A stretch of DNA of 64,000 bases, taken from Sambucus nigra. Lineage: Eukaryota; Streptophyta; Magnoliopsida; Dipsacales; Adoxaceae. The number at the start of each line of letters is the position of its first letter. The stretch's first letter is position 1. The position numbers and the translations under genes were made by a program. The notes below the pieces were generated by a model. That model did not search any database. It was not told the DNA's origin and saw nothing but the letters and a program-made list of their open reading frames with translations. Where the stretch lies: assembly GCA_949130495.1 (NCBI GenBank), contig OX422216.1:98711967-98775966 (forward strand). The letters are read 5' to 3'. Shown here one piece after another: positions 33,410 to 45,960 of this stretch.

Positions 33410-34339
33410 TCATGCACACAAGCCAGTTGGTGAAGTTCCTTTCAAATTTTTCCAGCTGAGATATTTGCATTTGATAAGTAGGGTGATCTCATTCATAACA
33501 CTAGCATGGTTTGATCTAATATTATTGAATATTTTGTTGTTCCTTTCCGTCCAAACACAGTAAACGGTTGCTATAAGGGATGAGCATTTGACTTTATTGA
33601 TAAGAGATTTCCCCACGAAATGGTTTGTCTCTTCCACAATGATGTCATCCCAGTTATTAGAAACACTAGAGACATCATTATTATAATTGATCTCCTCCCA
33701 TATCGCTTTAGTGAAACTGCAATTGAAGAAAAGGTGGTCACGGCTCTCTTCAGCACTGTCACAAAACACACACTTGTTGTGATGCGATATTCGCCACTTA
33801 AAAGTTTTATCCTTTGTGTTTATAGCATTCTTACAAACCATCCAGAGAATGAACGCACACTTCAGAATGTTGCTATTGTTCCACACAACAGGGGCCCAAT
33901 TGGGAGGTTGTTGGTACTTTCTGATGGAGTCCCAAGCAGAGTTAATGGTGAACAAGCCATTATTGCTAGGAGTCCAGATGACTTTGTCCTCTCTGGTGTT
34001 ACTGATGGAAGGAGGACTAGCTTGTTTGATCTCATTGAGTTCCCAAGTAATAGAAGTTGGCCACACCCAAGTACCATTTCTAATGAAGTTAACCACCTTG
34101 GCTTTATGATTATTGGTAGTGTCGTAAATCGTTCTATCGCCATATTTCATCCACAAGGGGCCAAGAGAATGCCAATGATCATGCCAAATGAAAGTGTCTA
34201 ACCCATTCCCATTGATGGTTTTTATGAAAGATCTGATTTTGTACCTCAGTCTCATCAGCTTACTCCAGGTCCAAGATGCATCAGTTGGGGTGTGGATGTG
34301 CCATACACTCCTCCCTTTTAGTTTATATATGTGGCACAA
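33410..34339 (-). pseudogene. LINE ORF2 C-terminus with zf-RVT, open
   Basis: A 309-codon open stretch. It reads GRSVWHIHTPTDASWTWSKL, FIWHDHWHSLGPL, IRNGTWVWPTSITWELNEI and WNNSNILKCAFILWMVCKN. The zinc motif is CVFCDSAEESRDHLFFNC, followed by WTERNNKIFNN. This is the conserved tail of plant L1 ORF2, downstream of reverse transcriptase. The stop at 33410 is probably the natural end of ORF2, about 170 bases before the element end. The segment is cut from reverse transcriptase by frameshifts between 34340 and 34583. Confidence 0.85.
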
Positions 34340-34582
34340 TTTAACCTAACGAGTGTCCTTCTTGCAACATAGATTCCATAAATGTTTGAACATGGAAGCT
34401 TTGTTCCAATCAGTAGTATTTTTGATACCAAGCCCCCCCCCCCCCTCATTTTTTGGGATGCAAACGTCACTCCATTTAACCTTAGATCCCGAACTCTTCA
34501 TTTCAGTACCAGACCACAGAAATCTTCAAAGCTTAGTGTCAATTTCTTTCGTTGTTCTTTTGGGTAAGATAAAGATACTAGA

Positions 34583-35589
34583 CTAATAAATCTGGATGCT
34601 ACATAGGACCGATATCACAAGGTTTAATCTAATTCCATAGCTCAGAAAATGATTGGTCCTGCTCATGATTCTGCTGGTGATTTTATCAATAAGTGCCAAG
34701 CAATCATCATGATTCATCTTAGTAGAAATAAGAGGCACACACAGGTACTTGATGGGGAAATGGTCAACCTGATAGCTAAAAAGGTTGGAGAAAGTAGCTT
34801 TCTCATCGTTGGAGATCCCTGCAGAGAGGAAGGAGCATTTGAGAGGGTTTGGTTGGAGACCAAACAAAGCACTGAAATCGTTGATGGCAGTGTTTATGAT
34901 GGCAAGAGAGATGGTGTCAACACCTGCTAAGATGAAAAGATCGTCATCAAAACATAGGTGGTTAATATTCAACTCTTTATATTTTGGATGGTAGGTGAAA
35001 TGGGGGATCTAGTGTGAAGATCAAGGATACCAGTAAAAGCTTCCATAATAAAAAGGAATAAGAAAGGAGACAGGGGGTCTCCTTGTCTTAATCCTCTTTT
35101 GGATGCAAAAAAACCATGCGAGGCACCATTTAGGATTATAGAGAATCTGGCAGTAGTCACACATTCTTTAATCCAAGTGATGAATATTGGAGGGAAACCC
35201 ATGTCGTTGAGGACATGAAAGAGGAACAACCAGTTTACAGTGTCGTAGGCCTTGAGTATGTTAACTTTTAGAGAATATCTAGGAGGTCCCAAGTCCCTAT
35301 GATAGTTTCTTATGAGCTCCTGCATAATAAGAATATTATCACCAATGGATCTTCCTTTCACAAAGGTATACTGTCTTTCATTCACAATGAGAGGAATGGT
35401 AGGTTTTATCCTATTAACAAGGATCTTAGAAATGCATTTGTAGATGGTATTACAGCAGGCAATAGGCCGAAAGTCTTTCATGCTTGATGGGGTATTAGTT
35501 TTGGGAATTAGAACCAGGTTAGTGCAATTCCACTGCTTGAGCATAGAATTTGATAAAAAAAATAGAAGCAACAGCGTGCGTGGTGTCAT
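34583..35589 (-). pseudogene. LINE reverse transcriptase, frameshifted
   Basis: The first piece (35589-34969) carries NLVLIPKTNTPSSMKDFRPI, a KGRSIGDNIL turn, KAYDTVNW and the GLRQGDPLSPFLFLF motif. The second piece (34972-34583) carries the catalytic strand as CFDDDLFIL and then FGLQPNPLKCSFL. The two catalytic aspartates of the [FY]xDD box are kept, with Asp where Ala is usual. Motif A reads LKAYDTVNW, keeping its Asp. A frameshift separates the pieces near 34970, and another near an A8 run at 35555-35562 separates them from the endonuclease-linked part. It would copy element RNA at the nicked target. Confidence 0.85.
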
Positions 35590-36736
35590 CCCCTACCGTA
35601 TCCCATTTGTTAGTGAAGAACTCAGTATTAAAGCCATCCAGACCCGGGGCCTTGTCTTTTCTAAGATCAAACAAGGCATCCTTAATTTCCTCATTGGTTA
35701 TAGGGGCAATAATCCAATTATATTGCTCAGTAGTAAGTTTCTTTTTGATAGCATGGCTAAGAATATGAGGAGTTGGCCCAGGAGAAGTCTGCCCAAGGAG
35801 GTTGGTGAAATAGTTTACTACCTCTTCAGCGACCTGTAAATGGCCCTCCATCTTTTGGCTATGATGATTCTTAATGGTAATGATCTTGTTTCTGTTCATA
35901 TTGCCTTTGATTTTCGAGTGGAAAAACTTTGAGTTCATGTCACCTTCTTTTAGCCATCTAATTCTAGACTTTTTTTTCAAGAAGGCTTCCTCAGCTAAGC
36001 AATAATTCGCATAAGCAGTTCTAGCTTTCCTCTCATCCACCTGAATATTGGAGCTTCTATTCCCATGGTTGATTTGTCTTTGGATATTATTGAGCTCGTG
36101 CAAAGCCTCAGTAGTTCTGAGGCTTATGTTGTTGTACAACTTGTAATTGAAGCCAATCAAAGCCTGTTTCACCATCTTAAGCTTCTTGGAAACCTTGTAC
36201 ATAGGATTACCCTGAATAGGGGTCATCCAGGCCTCTGAGACAATATCATTGAACTCCCTATGAGAACTCCAGAAGGTGAAGTACTTGAAAGGCCTGGCTA
36301 GGTTGGTGGGGGAAGGTAAGATGGTGGTAATGATAGGGCAGTGGTCAGATAGGCCATGGTTAATGATCTCAGCTTGAGAATCAGGGAAATTGGTCTTCCA
36401 ACCATCATTAATGAGAACTCTGTTAATTTTTGTTTGGATAATAGGCTCACTTAAGTTGATTCTAGTCCAGGTGTACCATAGGCTATGCGAGTGGATATCA
36501 TCCACCTGAATGTTATAAAGGCACTGATTGAAATCATTAACAACATTAACATCAATATTAAGGTTTCCACTCTTCTCATTGCGAGCTCTAACAACATTGA
36601 AATCCCCCATGAGGATCCAATTCTGATTCTGAGTAAGATGATGAACATCTTCAAGGTAAGTCCACAGGTTCATTCTCTGGTTAGGAAGGTTTAGGGCATA
36701 GACAAAAGTGGCATAGAAGGATCTATCTAAGCTCAA
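35519..36736 (-). pseudogene. LINE endonuclease C-terminus and reverse transcriptase N-terminus
   Basis: A 405-codon open stretch. The apurinic-endonuclease-like part has NWILMGDFNVVRA and the catalytic GLSDHCPI, but its N-terminal third, including the Glu active-site strand, is missing. A linker follows with RIRWLKEGDMNSKFFHSKI. The start of reverse transcriptase has LRKDKAPGLDGF. The first visible Met is arbitrary because truncation removed the true start. The open length suggests a fairly recent insertion, in line with its perfect target duplication. Confidence 0.85.
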
Positions 36737-36752
36737 GAAAGTTATAAGTTAG

Positions 36753-36767
36753 ATTACAGTTCTATAA
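36753..36767. repeat. 15-bp target duplication of LINE 2, right
   Basis: ATTACAGTTCTATAA matches 33227-33241 exactly. Confidence 0.85.
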
Positions 36768-37074
36768 TGATAATAGACAATCATGTATGATAATAGAAAA
36801 TCATATATATATAGATAATGAGTCTATAGTTTCCAAGTTAACTATTTAATATCTTACCCCGCCTTACCAGTGTTATCTTTTCATAATGTGCAATTCTAAA
36901 ATCTTATAAAATTCTACTAGTTTCCAATAGTTGATAGATAATTAGTATATACAATATCCACAATACTATAATCGAGATTTATCCAAAATAATTATATAAT
37001 ATAATTATTAATGGGTGTTGAAATCGTGAGTTACCCCAGACCCAACATATGCTCCTTTCATAACTTCAGATTAA
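36768..37074. other. AT-rich stretch, no gene
   Basis: No feature except a GATAATAGA[C/A]AATCAT duplication at 36770-36806. Confidence 0.4.
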
Positions 37075-37951
37075 TTAAGGGGGGAAGTGTCAAAGTATAA
37101 GATAAGTATGTAAAGTGTCCCTTACCTCATCTAAGGATCCAACGTCCATTGTTAGATGGTGTTTCATTATCTATTAGATTATAAAATGGCTATCATAATC
37201 AATAATACCTCTTAGGCTTTGTCCAGGAGATTTTAAGGTCCTCGTGGACTTTGACACTAATCCAAAGGACCTTAGAAAGTAACTGATAGACTAGTATAAG
37301 GATTCCTGAGTTTTAGTTTACGGTTCAACAAGGGATACAATTGGTAAGATAACTGGAGTTGATACGAGTTACGGTTATAGATTCACAGTTGTGGGTTGAG
37401 AGTATATTGAACAATGAGGAAACACTTGTGTATGTTAAAAATATTTGTTTAGTTATTGTATGATGACTTTGAACATGTCATTAATTGTTATCCAGCTCCC
37501 CTTATATATGCATTCTCTAGGAGAGGGAATGAGTGGACTGTCACAATATGGTTATGGTGACTTCGAGGTTGGACAATGTCAAATAGGGGGTGACGTGTGG
37601 GTTAAAGGTTTTGCAGGTAGTGTAAGGTAGTTGGTGGGTGCATTTAATGTGGATGGGAGTCATCAATGCAAGTGGAGCAGAGTGTGGCGATAGGTTGAAC
37701 GATTTTGTGATTTTAACCTATCTGCGAGACGAGTTGTAGGAGCCCAACTGGACGTCTTGGAGGCCTAGAACCATTAGTGGTTGACCAAAAGACTATTAGG
37801 ATGTAGGTTTCAAAAGTATTCCCCTAGGCTAAGGGCTAGATGTCCTCTGTGTTGAGGATCTTGAAGGCTATTTGGATAGCCCCTTCTCAGCTAGTGGCTA
37901 ACTCTTGGAGATCTCTAATGGCCATAACCTTGAACTTTAGGGAGTTAAGTG
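37075..37951 (+). mobile_element. Polypurine tract and possible LTR start
   Basis: TTAAGGGGGGAAG at about 37075-37087 is a classic polypurine tract and is followed at once by TGTCAAAGTATAAG, an LTR-like start. The text CCCCTAGGCTAAGGGCTAGATGTCCTC at 37820-37846 recurs at 43556-43580. So this stretch and the end of the next element may be parts of one LTR family. No gene is seen. Confidence 0.4.
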
Positions 37952-38560
37952 TGTAATACCCGCCCCCGCAATTTTTCTCATACTTGTATGATTTGTTGAC
38001 TTCGCATGACCAGTTGGGATCTAAACTTGTTGATGTTGATCATATGTCAAATTTGGGTAATGTAGTGGTCCCAATGCAATTGGATTGGAGTTTTTATGAC
38101 TAAAGTTTGTTTAAAGGAAAACATAAGTCGTTCAAAGGAGGGTCATTCTTGTTCGAATGGGCTGTTTGAACGAGGTTCGAACGAGACTTCTGATGAGTTG
38201 AGTTTGATCCATTCCTCATGCGCACTGGAATCTCATTAGAACCTCTCGTTGGAAGTGTCGTTCAAACGAAGGAGCAATCTCGTTTGAATGAAAATTAAAA
38301 GTCGTTCGAAAGACCGAACCTGAATTTGGTCACTTCGAGTACCCTTGTGTGCTGTCACGTTTTGGGCCCTTAGATGGATGATGTATAGATATCTTAGAGG
38401 ATATAATGAATTAAAACGTTTATAACATGTGGGAGAATGAGTTTTTGGTTCATTTATGGGTTTCTTTGGGGTTATAAGAAGAGAGAGAAGGTGGGTTCTC
38501 TCTCTAACAATATTTCAACATTTTTCTCTCTCTAGCTCTTAAGAGCTTCCCCTCCACCAA
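37952..38560 (+). mobile_element. Family-A-like LTR fragment, plus strand
   Basis: It starts TGTAATACCCGCCCC, the same terminal pattern as the Tekay-like LTRs on the other strand (TGTAATACCCC). It carries the family's TTCGAA palindrome cluster in decayed form (38128-38325), with words such as TTGTTCGAATG, GAACGAGGTTCGAACGAG and CGTTCAAACGA. A CT-rich leader (38490-38535) follows. It appears cut off near 38560, where unrelated sequence starts. Confidence 0.55.
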
Positions 38561-41500
38561 TTGATAGAAATCTATAGTAATGGAGATAAGATTCCAGTAA
38601 AGTAAATACAAGAGAAGGAGATGATGCAAAGAAAATAGCACAACAATATAAGTGGTTCAACCATAGCCTACTCCATTGTGCAAGGCACTAATGGCCTTAA
38701 GGATACAACACTCAAGCTGTTTTCTCTCTACTCTATATTTGTACATAGTTTAGCTTAGGGTTTTAATATTTGATCCTCATCAAGGAAGAAGGTTAATGGT
38801 ATTTATAGCCTTGAGGGTGCACTGTGCGCCCCCAAGCATGTAATAAGCATGCACATAATGAAGTAACCAATTATATTCGACCACCTATCCCCGGCACATA
38901 TGTCATGATGATGAAATATTCACTTATGTGATTATGAAAATCTGTTGCAATAGCATGCCCACATGGATTAAATGTGCTAGAACCTTGTGTCACACGTTGG
39001 GCAGATGTCGTCCTTAATGTTCCCGGCCTAGCCAGGTTTGACATAGGGGACCTCTGTAGACAATTATAAAGATGATTCAAAGCGTAGTCTCAGCTTACCA
39101 AAGGCAATACAAGGTCGAGATGAGACTGTTGAAGTTGACCTTATTACAGTTGATGAGTCTCATCCCCCTCACCTTGGTATGACGTCGAGATAATAAAAGT
39201 GACCAAGGATGAGACTACTGAGGATGGACCGCACTGAGTGACCTAATGACTATCCAACTTGATGAGGGAGTGAGGTAAGCTTGTTCGGGTTGAGGTTTGT
39301 TAAGGATAAGGCCACACTTATGTATATCAATCACCGCTTAGCCCTTAGCCTTCAATGTGAGTGGATGGATGAGGGGTATAGTTCTCTGACCCTTTAATAT
39401 CTGAGGCATAGGATGCGAATCAATTTGGATAAGGGTGAAGACATCCTTTCAATGCCTTAGACTGAGGTGCCTTTTAAGTGTCCTTAGTTGGACACTTGTC
39501 ATCAACTATGTGGTTTGGCGTGTTGCCCAAGTATGGTTGCTGCAGGCCTACCTAGGGGAAATGTGCCCTAATGATAATTGTGTGAGAAAATGTTCACAAT
39601 GATCACTAGGTTTAAATAGCCTTGAAATTTCCACTTTCTCTTTCTTCTCCAACTTTCTCTTTACGCCCAAACCTTATGCAAATAAACTCGTTTCTCTCTC
39701 ATCTATTCAGTGCTTCCCAGTTTCTTTTAGGATTCCTTTTAGCTTCCTAGGTGTTCCTCTTCACTCAAGTAACATTCCAGTACATTTTTATTGAGTTTCC
39801 CTCCATTAATTAGCTCCATTGATTATTTTTTCAATTTTTGACCATTTCTCTATTTTTTTGGCTACTTGTCCAGGTGGTTATAGGGTTAGCCTTAGGAGTT
39901 TTGGTGGTGGTATAGTGGTCCATAGGTGTTTAGGATTGCTTTAGTGTTTTTTAGGAGGTTTGGTGCCCTGTTTGTCCATTGTGAGGTTTATCGATGTAAC
40001 TATGTTTGTCTTCTCTAATGAGTGAAGTTTCACTGTTCTTGATAAAAACCCTTTGAGTTACCCCTTTTGATCCAAAAGTTAATTTAGGTCAAACTTATAA
40101 CTGTTTGAATGTTAAGAATTCAATAAGAGTTGGTTGACCAATACTCAAACCAAAGGGAGAGGCTCTTCAGTGAGATACGTAACTGTGAAGCAGAGGCCAG
40201 GCTAAAAGCAAGGCCGAAGCTGACCCTACACTTATAATTCACCCAGTTCCATTAACTGTAATACACCCTCCTATCACTGAAGTCAGTGATTCGATGTCTG
40301 AGTCATCGGCTTCTTTAGACCACAGTCCTTCTATCTCTTCTCAATCCAAGAGAGAATATTCCTTCCAAGAGGCAATGAGGATTCCCACCTCTAATTTAGA
40401 GGAGTCTGAGGCAGCCGAGACCTCTTTACGTGCCTCGTCTTCTCATCACCAGGAGTATTCGAATCATGCAGACCATTTTGTACATAATATCTCGCACACT
40501 GATGAGCCAAGAGTGGAGGTAGCATTTCAACCCCCTCATATGGTTATTCCAATTACGACCATGTCTGATGCCGAATACACCAGAAGATGTCAGGAAGGAG
40601 CTGCGATTGTTGAGGTTGGGGAAATCTCATTTGATTTGGACGAGGATTCACTTGACACTAGTTATGCCCAGAAATTCCCCAGTATTGTTAAGGAGATGGA
40701 TTTGTTATCATGGAGGCACCAATATGGTATCAACTCTGACATTCATATGAGGGTGCCCGTGAGGGATGAGAGGGCCTATGACGGTCATGATGGTGAGGTC
40801 ATTGTCTAAAGAATTATTCAAGGTCGGCTTCAAACTTCTCATCCATCCCAACATACGAGTCATTCATGTTGGTTTGGGGTTAGCCTCAGCTCAATATTCT
40901 CTAACGCTTGAAAGATTCTCATCAACTTTGTTCAGTTTTGGCATCTGATCCATAAGACCGGCCTTCCCATTATGGTGTTTAGAGGATGTTACAACATCTC
41001 GTGCTCCAAGGCACAACCTGACTACAATTATCTTGTAGCCAGGAACACTACTAAGAAAGTTTTTTACGTCAATCAAACTTCCAATCACTATTGGAAACCT
41101 TGATACTTCTTCATCTCAGGTGCCTAGGAGTTTTATGCCGACAACCCCGACAGTGCCTAAGCACTAAGAGTACCCAAGGGATGGGTAAATGCTCCCATGT
41201 CGTCCAGGATTTATCTCGACCTGAGCATAGACGACATGGATAAAATTGATAAGCTCCATTATTATGGAGACGATGATGGGATTATGGAGTTCGAAAGGAT
41301 GATGACTCCCAAGTACCTAAAAAATATGGGTCTAAGGGTTGGCCCATTGTCAGAGCTGTATAAGTGATATTTTTTCATATCTATTTTGTCGTCTTTGGCC
41401 GTTCTTTACTGATATAACTTTATCTCTTATTTGCAGGTCTTCCATTAGGCATCTCTGACCAATTTTGGGAAATGACAACCGCCTCGTTTGGAAATATTCT

Positions 41501-43640
41501 CAACAAGATGTCTAAAGGACCCAACCCCTGAAGAAGACCACCACTGGAGGCCCCAACCAGGACGATCAAGTAAAGAAAATAAAGGAGCCGATCGATGGCA
41601 CTTCAAATCTACCCCCTCCTTAAAAGAAGAACATGAGGTCTGATGCCCCCATAGATACCGCTTCTCGGTCATACCCATATCTTCTGCTTCAGTCTTAGAT
41701 GAGATGCTTTCTTTCCTCTCTATCAGTGCTAATTCAATGATGGGGGACCAAATAGGGAAAAGATCTGCTATCGGCTTAAGGCTTCCTGAGTCCGACTGCG
41801 TATTTTCGAAGTCAATGGAGCCTTCTTGCCTTTACAACTTCGGCCTCCATCGTCCCATCCAGGTAACTAATCTCACATATGTTGCCCTTTTATTATCATT
41901 AAGTGTTATATCGTCATGTCTCATACTAACTTTTACTTGTTGTCTTTGTAGTCTCTCTTCTCCTTTCACCAATTGACCCGAGTGGGTCCATGCCAACAAG
42001 GCCAAGATTGATAAGTTCGATAATGCTGTCAAGGCTGAGAAGGCGTCCAAGCAAGATCTGAGATAGAAGCAGGATAACCATAAGACAAAAGTGGAGGCAC
42101 TGAATCAGAAGGGACTAGGCATCCTTGATGCTAAGATCAAGGAGCATAACGATGTCGTTGTTGCCTTAGAGAAGAAATAAGAGAAGCAAATTATGACTTA
42201 TGCTAATCAAAAGGTTGTGGAAGAATTTAAGGCCTTATATGAGTTCATAGGGTACACACTTCAATATCTAGAGAAGGGAGCTGACACTTCCCTTTGACAG
42301 AAACCAAAAAGTATACCGATGTTGCTTATTTGTCCAAAGACTTCTCGACATTTGATTTTTCTGATCCAATAAAAATTACCACTCTAAATAAAGTTGAGGC
42401 TGAGGGTGCTTCCCTTGAAGTAATTGCTATTGAGGCATCGACAAAAGTGGGGGTCGAGACGATGGAAGGCTCCTACATTGAGGGTGAGGTTCAAACTCAG
42501 CACATCGTTGACAACCTCATCTCAGAGTAGGCCGATAAGTAAGCTTAGACAACTATTTCTCCATTTTTTGCTCTCTTTTCTGCTGGGTGGCCTCCTGTGG
42601 CTTGTTGCCCTTTTCTACTTGTATCAAGCAATGTTTAATTACTTGTAACATCGTCTTTGAACAATGTTTATAATCTTTGAACATCTATATTTTGATTGTT
42701 ACTTGATGCTATTCATTGAATGAAAAAATCATTTTCATTTTGTCATTTGCCAAAGCGCGTTGTCTGCATCTTCATATTTGTTGATGAACTTGCAATAGGC
42801 CGATACATAATTCCAACTCATGTTCATGCAACCATAATTAAATGATTTTCATTTTGATCACCAAACTAGTGATGTTAATTATACAAGTCCCATCTCGTCA
42901 TTTTTGGGAGTGTATGGATGAGTCTCATCTTAGCTGAGAGAGTTTTGACTCTAAGGTCACCACATTGTGATATTTTTATAACCATAATTACATAATTTTC
43001 ATTTTTATCACTAAACTAGTGATGTTAATTATACAAGTACATTGTCGTTATTTTTGGGAGCGTATGGATGAGTCTCGTCTCTTCATACACTCTCGTCTTC
43101 GTCGAGAGAGTTTTGACTCTAATGTGAACATATTGTGATAAGTATATAACCATAATCAAATGATATTCATAGTTGTGTTTCCCACCACTTAAGTGATTTT
43201 ATTACACTTATTTCCTCTATCGACTTTATTGAGAGTTCTTGGACGAGATAATTCTATTCATGGACTCCCGTATCATCGAGAGTGAGTTATGACTACTTCA
43301 CCAATAAATGATGTTCTTTAGTATAGCATCATCCAAACCATGCAACATCAATTGAAGAAAAAAGATACGAAACAACACTTGGATTTCTCATTCATTAATC
43401 AACATTAACTTTCTTACAAAGTACCATTGTTATACAAACATTTGAACCATCGTATAATTTTGAGTCATCGTACAAACTGACAAAGAAAACATGATCATTG
43501 ATAATATCTCTTTAGATGGTTGGCCATAGGATAGTTAGGAGGAAGGTTTTAAGGGTATTCCTCTGGGCTAAGGGCTATGTCCTTTGGAGGTATTTTCTCT
43601 TCAAACTGAGGTCTGCTGTGTATGTTAGACATGTCAAGAT
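38561..43640 (+). mobile_element. PF04195-like retroelement fragment, plus strand
   Basis: It contains a broken ORF of the plant 'putative gypsy type transposon' class, with leader-like DNA before (38561-40290) and DNA after (42540-43640) without genes. After the ORF, a GGTTAATTATACAAGT-[..]-TTTTTGGGAG-GTATGGATGAGTCTC block occurs twice (42870-42940 and 43015-43085). The element ends against the RTE LINE. A homologous but diverged copy lies on the minus strand around the Tekay insertion (52085-64000). Confidence 0.55.
40294..42530 (+). pseudogene. 'Putative gypsy type transposon' (PF04195-like) protein, broken
   Basis: The first 171 codons are open: a serine-rich start, then FPSIVKEMDLLSWRHQYGIN and IHMRVPVRDERAYDGHDGE. 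Past a frameshift the text continues FKVGFKLLIHPNIRVIHVGLGLASAQYSPNAW, then IHKTGLPIMVFRG and TTKKVFYV. This follows the usual order of the domain (R-V-P, then GF-x-PLHPF, then W). From about 41985 to 42250 a heptad-like coiled coil follows (HANKAKIDKFDNAVKAEKAS, KVEALNQKGLGILDAKIKEH) with stops. The family occurs as an extra ORF beside gag in Ogre-like and other plant LTR elements; its function is unknown. Confidence 0.6.
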
Positions 43641-43694
43641 GTTAGGGTTGAGGTCTCTGAGCTTGGTTACATAGATAAGGAATTTGATCTAGCG

Positions 43695-45960
43695 TTTTAA
43701 AAAAAGGAAGAACATTTAGTAACATTTAAAAGCGAAGAGAATACAACTCAAATAAACTATTGCTTACTTAGAAGAATAGACATGTACACATGCAAGGACT
43801 TTAAAGTTATACCAGGTGAAAGTTTAACAAATCAGCATCGTCTATTTGTAATAGATTTAGCAATTAAAGGATTTAAATATCAAAAAGAGAAAATAGGTTA
43901 TCAAAATATAAAATGGAAGGATTTAAAAGGATGCAACGAGATTGAATTTAGACAGAAGTTCCTATTAAAGATGAAGTGGAATTGGAGCAACAATGTTAAC
44001 AACATTTGTTCAAAAACAAGGACTGATATCGAGAAAATAGGTAAGCCAGTTTTAGGTCAGACTAAAGGAAAAAGATTCATAAAAAAGAGACTTGGTGGTG
44101 GAATGAGAAACTTCAAAAGATAATACAAAAGAAACGAGTAAGTTTTAAAGAGTGGCAAAAGAGTAAAAATCGAGAAGATTTAGAAAAGTATAAGAAGTTA
44201 AAATGTGAAGTAAAAAATATTATTAGAAATGCGCAACAAAACGCACTAAATAATCTTTATAATAAATTAGGTACCAAAGAAGGTGAAAAGGAAATATATA
44301 AATTGGCAAAGAATAGAGATAGATTGACAAGGGATATGGGTCCAGTTAAGTATATTAAAGACATAAATCAAAATATATTAATTAATGTCTAAGAAATTCT
44401 AGATAAATGGGAAGAGTATTTTTAGGAATTACGGAATGAAGAATATCCGAAAAAAGATGTCCAGAACATTTAACAAAATATATGAATGGTATATTCGATT
44501 GGTGAAAAAGAAGTAGATATATTAATATGGAAAATGGAAAAGAATAAAGTGGTTGGCTAGGATAAAATACCCACAAAGGTGTGGAGAACCCTTGGAAGTC
44601 TAGGGGTAGAATGGTTAATAGGCTTATTCAATAAAATTTTAAGCCTAGAAAACATGTCAGATGAGTGGAGGAAAAGCACCACAATACCGTTGTATAAAAA
44701 TAAAGGGGATATATAAAACTGCGGTAATTATAGCGGAATCAAACTGATGAGTCACACTATGAAATAATGGGAAAAGGTTACAAAAAAAGATTCAGAAATG
44801 AGTCAACTATCTTGAAAAATCAATTTGGATTTATGCCAGAGAGATCCACCACGGAAGCTATTTACTTATTAAGAAAGTTAATGGAGAAATGTAGAAGTAA
44901 GAATAAAAAATTATATATGATCTTTATAGATTTACAAAAGGCTTATGATAGAGTACCTAGGGATATAATTTGGTGGTCTTAAGGAGGAAAATAATCTCTA
45001 TGACTTATACTAAAGTTATTAAAGATATGTATAATAACACAAAGACTAGAGTAAGGACTATATGTGAAAAAACTAATGACTTTGCGATTAAAGTGGGTTT
45101 ACATCAAGGATCGGCCTTAAGTCCTTATTCATTTGCCGTAGTTTTGGATGAGATTACTAAGGACATACAAGAAGATGTCCCATGGTGTATGTTGTTTGGA
45201 GAAAAGCCTTAGAGTCTAAGGGACTAAAAATTAGTATAAATAAAATGGAATTTATGGAATGTAAATTTAATAATGAGGCGTCGAGTAACATAATGTTAAA
45301 GATTGAAGAAAAATGATAAGCCAAACTACTAAATTTCGTTATCTAGGTTCAATGTTACAAAGTAATGGGGATATTGATGAGGATGTTATGAGTAGAATAT
45401 CAATTGGTTGGTTGAAATGGAGACAAGCGAGTGGAGTGTAATGTGATAAGAGGATAACTAATAAATTAAAAGAATCTTTTTATAGAACAATTTTTAGGCC
45501 GACGAACTTGTACTGAACGGAGTGTTGGGCGTTAAAGAAGAAACATGAACAAAGTCTCCATGTTAGTGAGATGAGGATGCTTCGGTGGATGATAGAAATT
45601 ACTAGAAAGGACAAAATTAAAAACCAATACGTGAGAGAAAAGTAGGTGTAGCTCCTATTAATGATAAATTAAGAGAAAGTAGACCTAGGTGGTACGGACA
45701 TGTGTTGCGTAGACCGGTAGATACCCCTATAACAAGAGGAAGATTGTCTGAAATAGAGGGTAAAAGAAAAGGAGGTCGCTCTAAGATATCGTGGGAAGAA
45801 ATTATTAGGAAAGACCTTAAGAAATTATTAGGAGAGACCTTAAGAAAAGGAGGTCGCTCTAAGATATATAATAATGCATATAATAGATTAGAATGGAAAA
45901 GGAACATCCACGTGGCCGACCCCATATGATGGGATTAAGGCAAGGATGATGATGATGATT
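43695..45960 (+). mobile_element. 5'-truncated RTE-type LINE
   Basis: It starts inside the endonuclease (HLVTFKS-like text at about 43715) and runs through reverse transcriptase to a characteristic RTE tail. The 3' end encodes TSTWPTPYDGIK-like text in one frame and finishes in (GAT)n at 45946-45958. Many stops and at least one deletion are present. No target duplication was identified with confidence. Confidence 0.8.
43710..45930 (+). pseudogene. RTE LINE polyprotein, catalytic box deleted
   Basis: The endonuclease end reads LLRRIDMYTCKDFKVIPGESLTNQHRLFVIDLAIK (43760-43870). Reverse transcriptase follows with LKNQFGFMPERSTTEAIYLL, KKLYMIFIDLQKAYDRVPRD (44815-44970), YTKVIKDMYNNTKT and GLHQGSALSPYSFAVVLDE. 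The next text is PWCMLFGEK, where the family has LFADD: the segment carrying the two catalytic aspartates and the bases after it are missing. The C-terminal region continues (HVLRRPVDTP, GRSKISWEE). Frames change several times, so no active enzyme is possible. Confidence 0.85.

Larger units (their letters stand above)
33242..36752 (-). mobile_element. 5'-truncated L1-type LINE, 3,511 bp
   Basis: The element is bounded by a perfect 15-bp duplication. On the minus strand it contains the C-terminal part of an endonuclease, reverse transcriptase, and the zf-RVT C-terminus. It lacks ORF1 and the endonuclease N-terminus. The expected 3' poly(A) is not seen. The sense-strand 3' end reads T7-8 instead, which is unusual and may mean a trimmed tail. 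Confidence 0.85.

Noticed and set aside
33620..34201. 193-codon plus-strand frame
   Set aside because: Antisense shadow of the LINE 2 zf-RVT reading frame.
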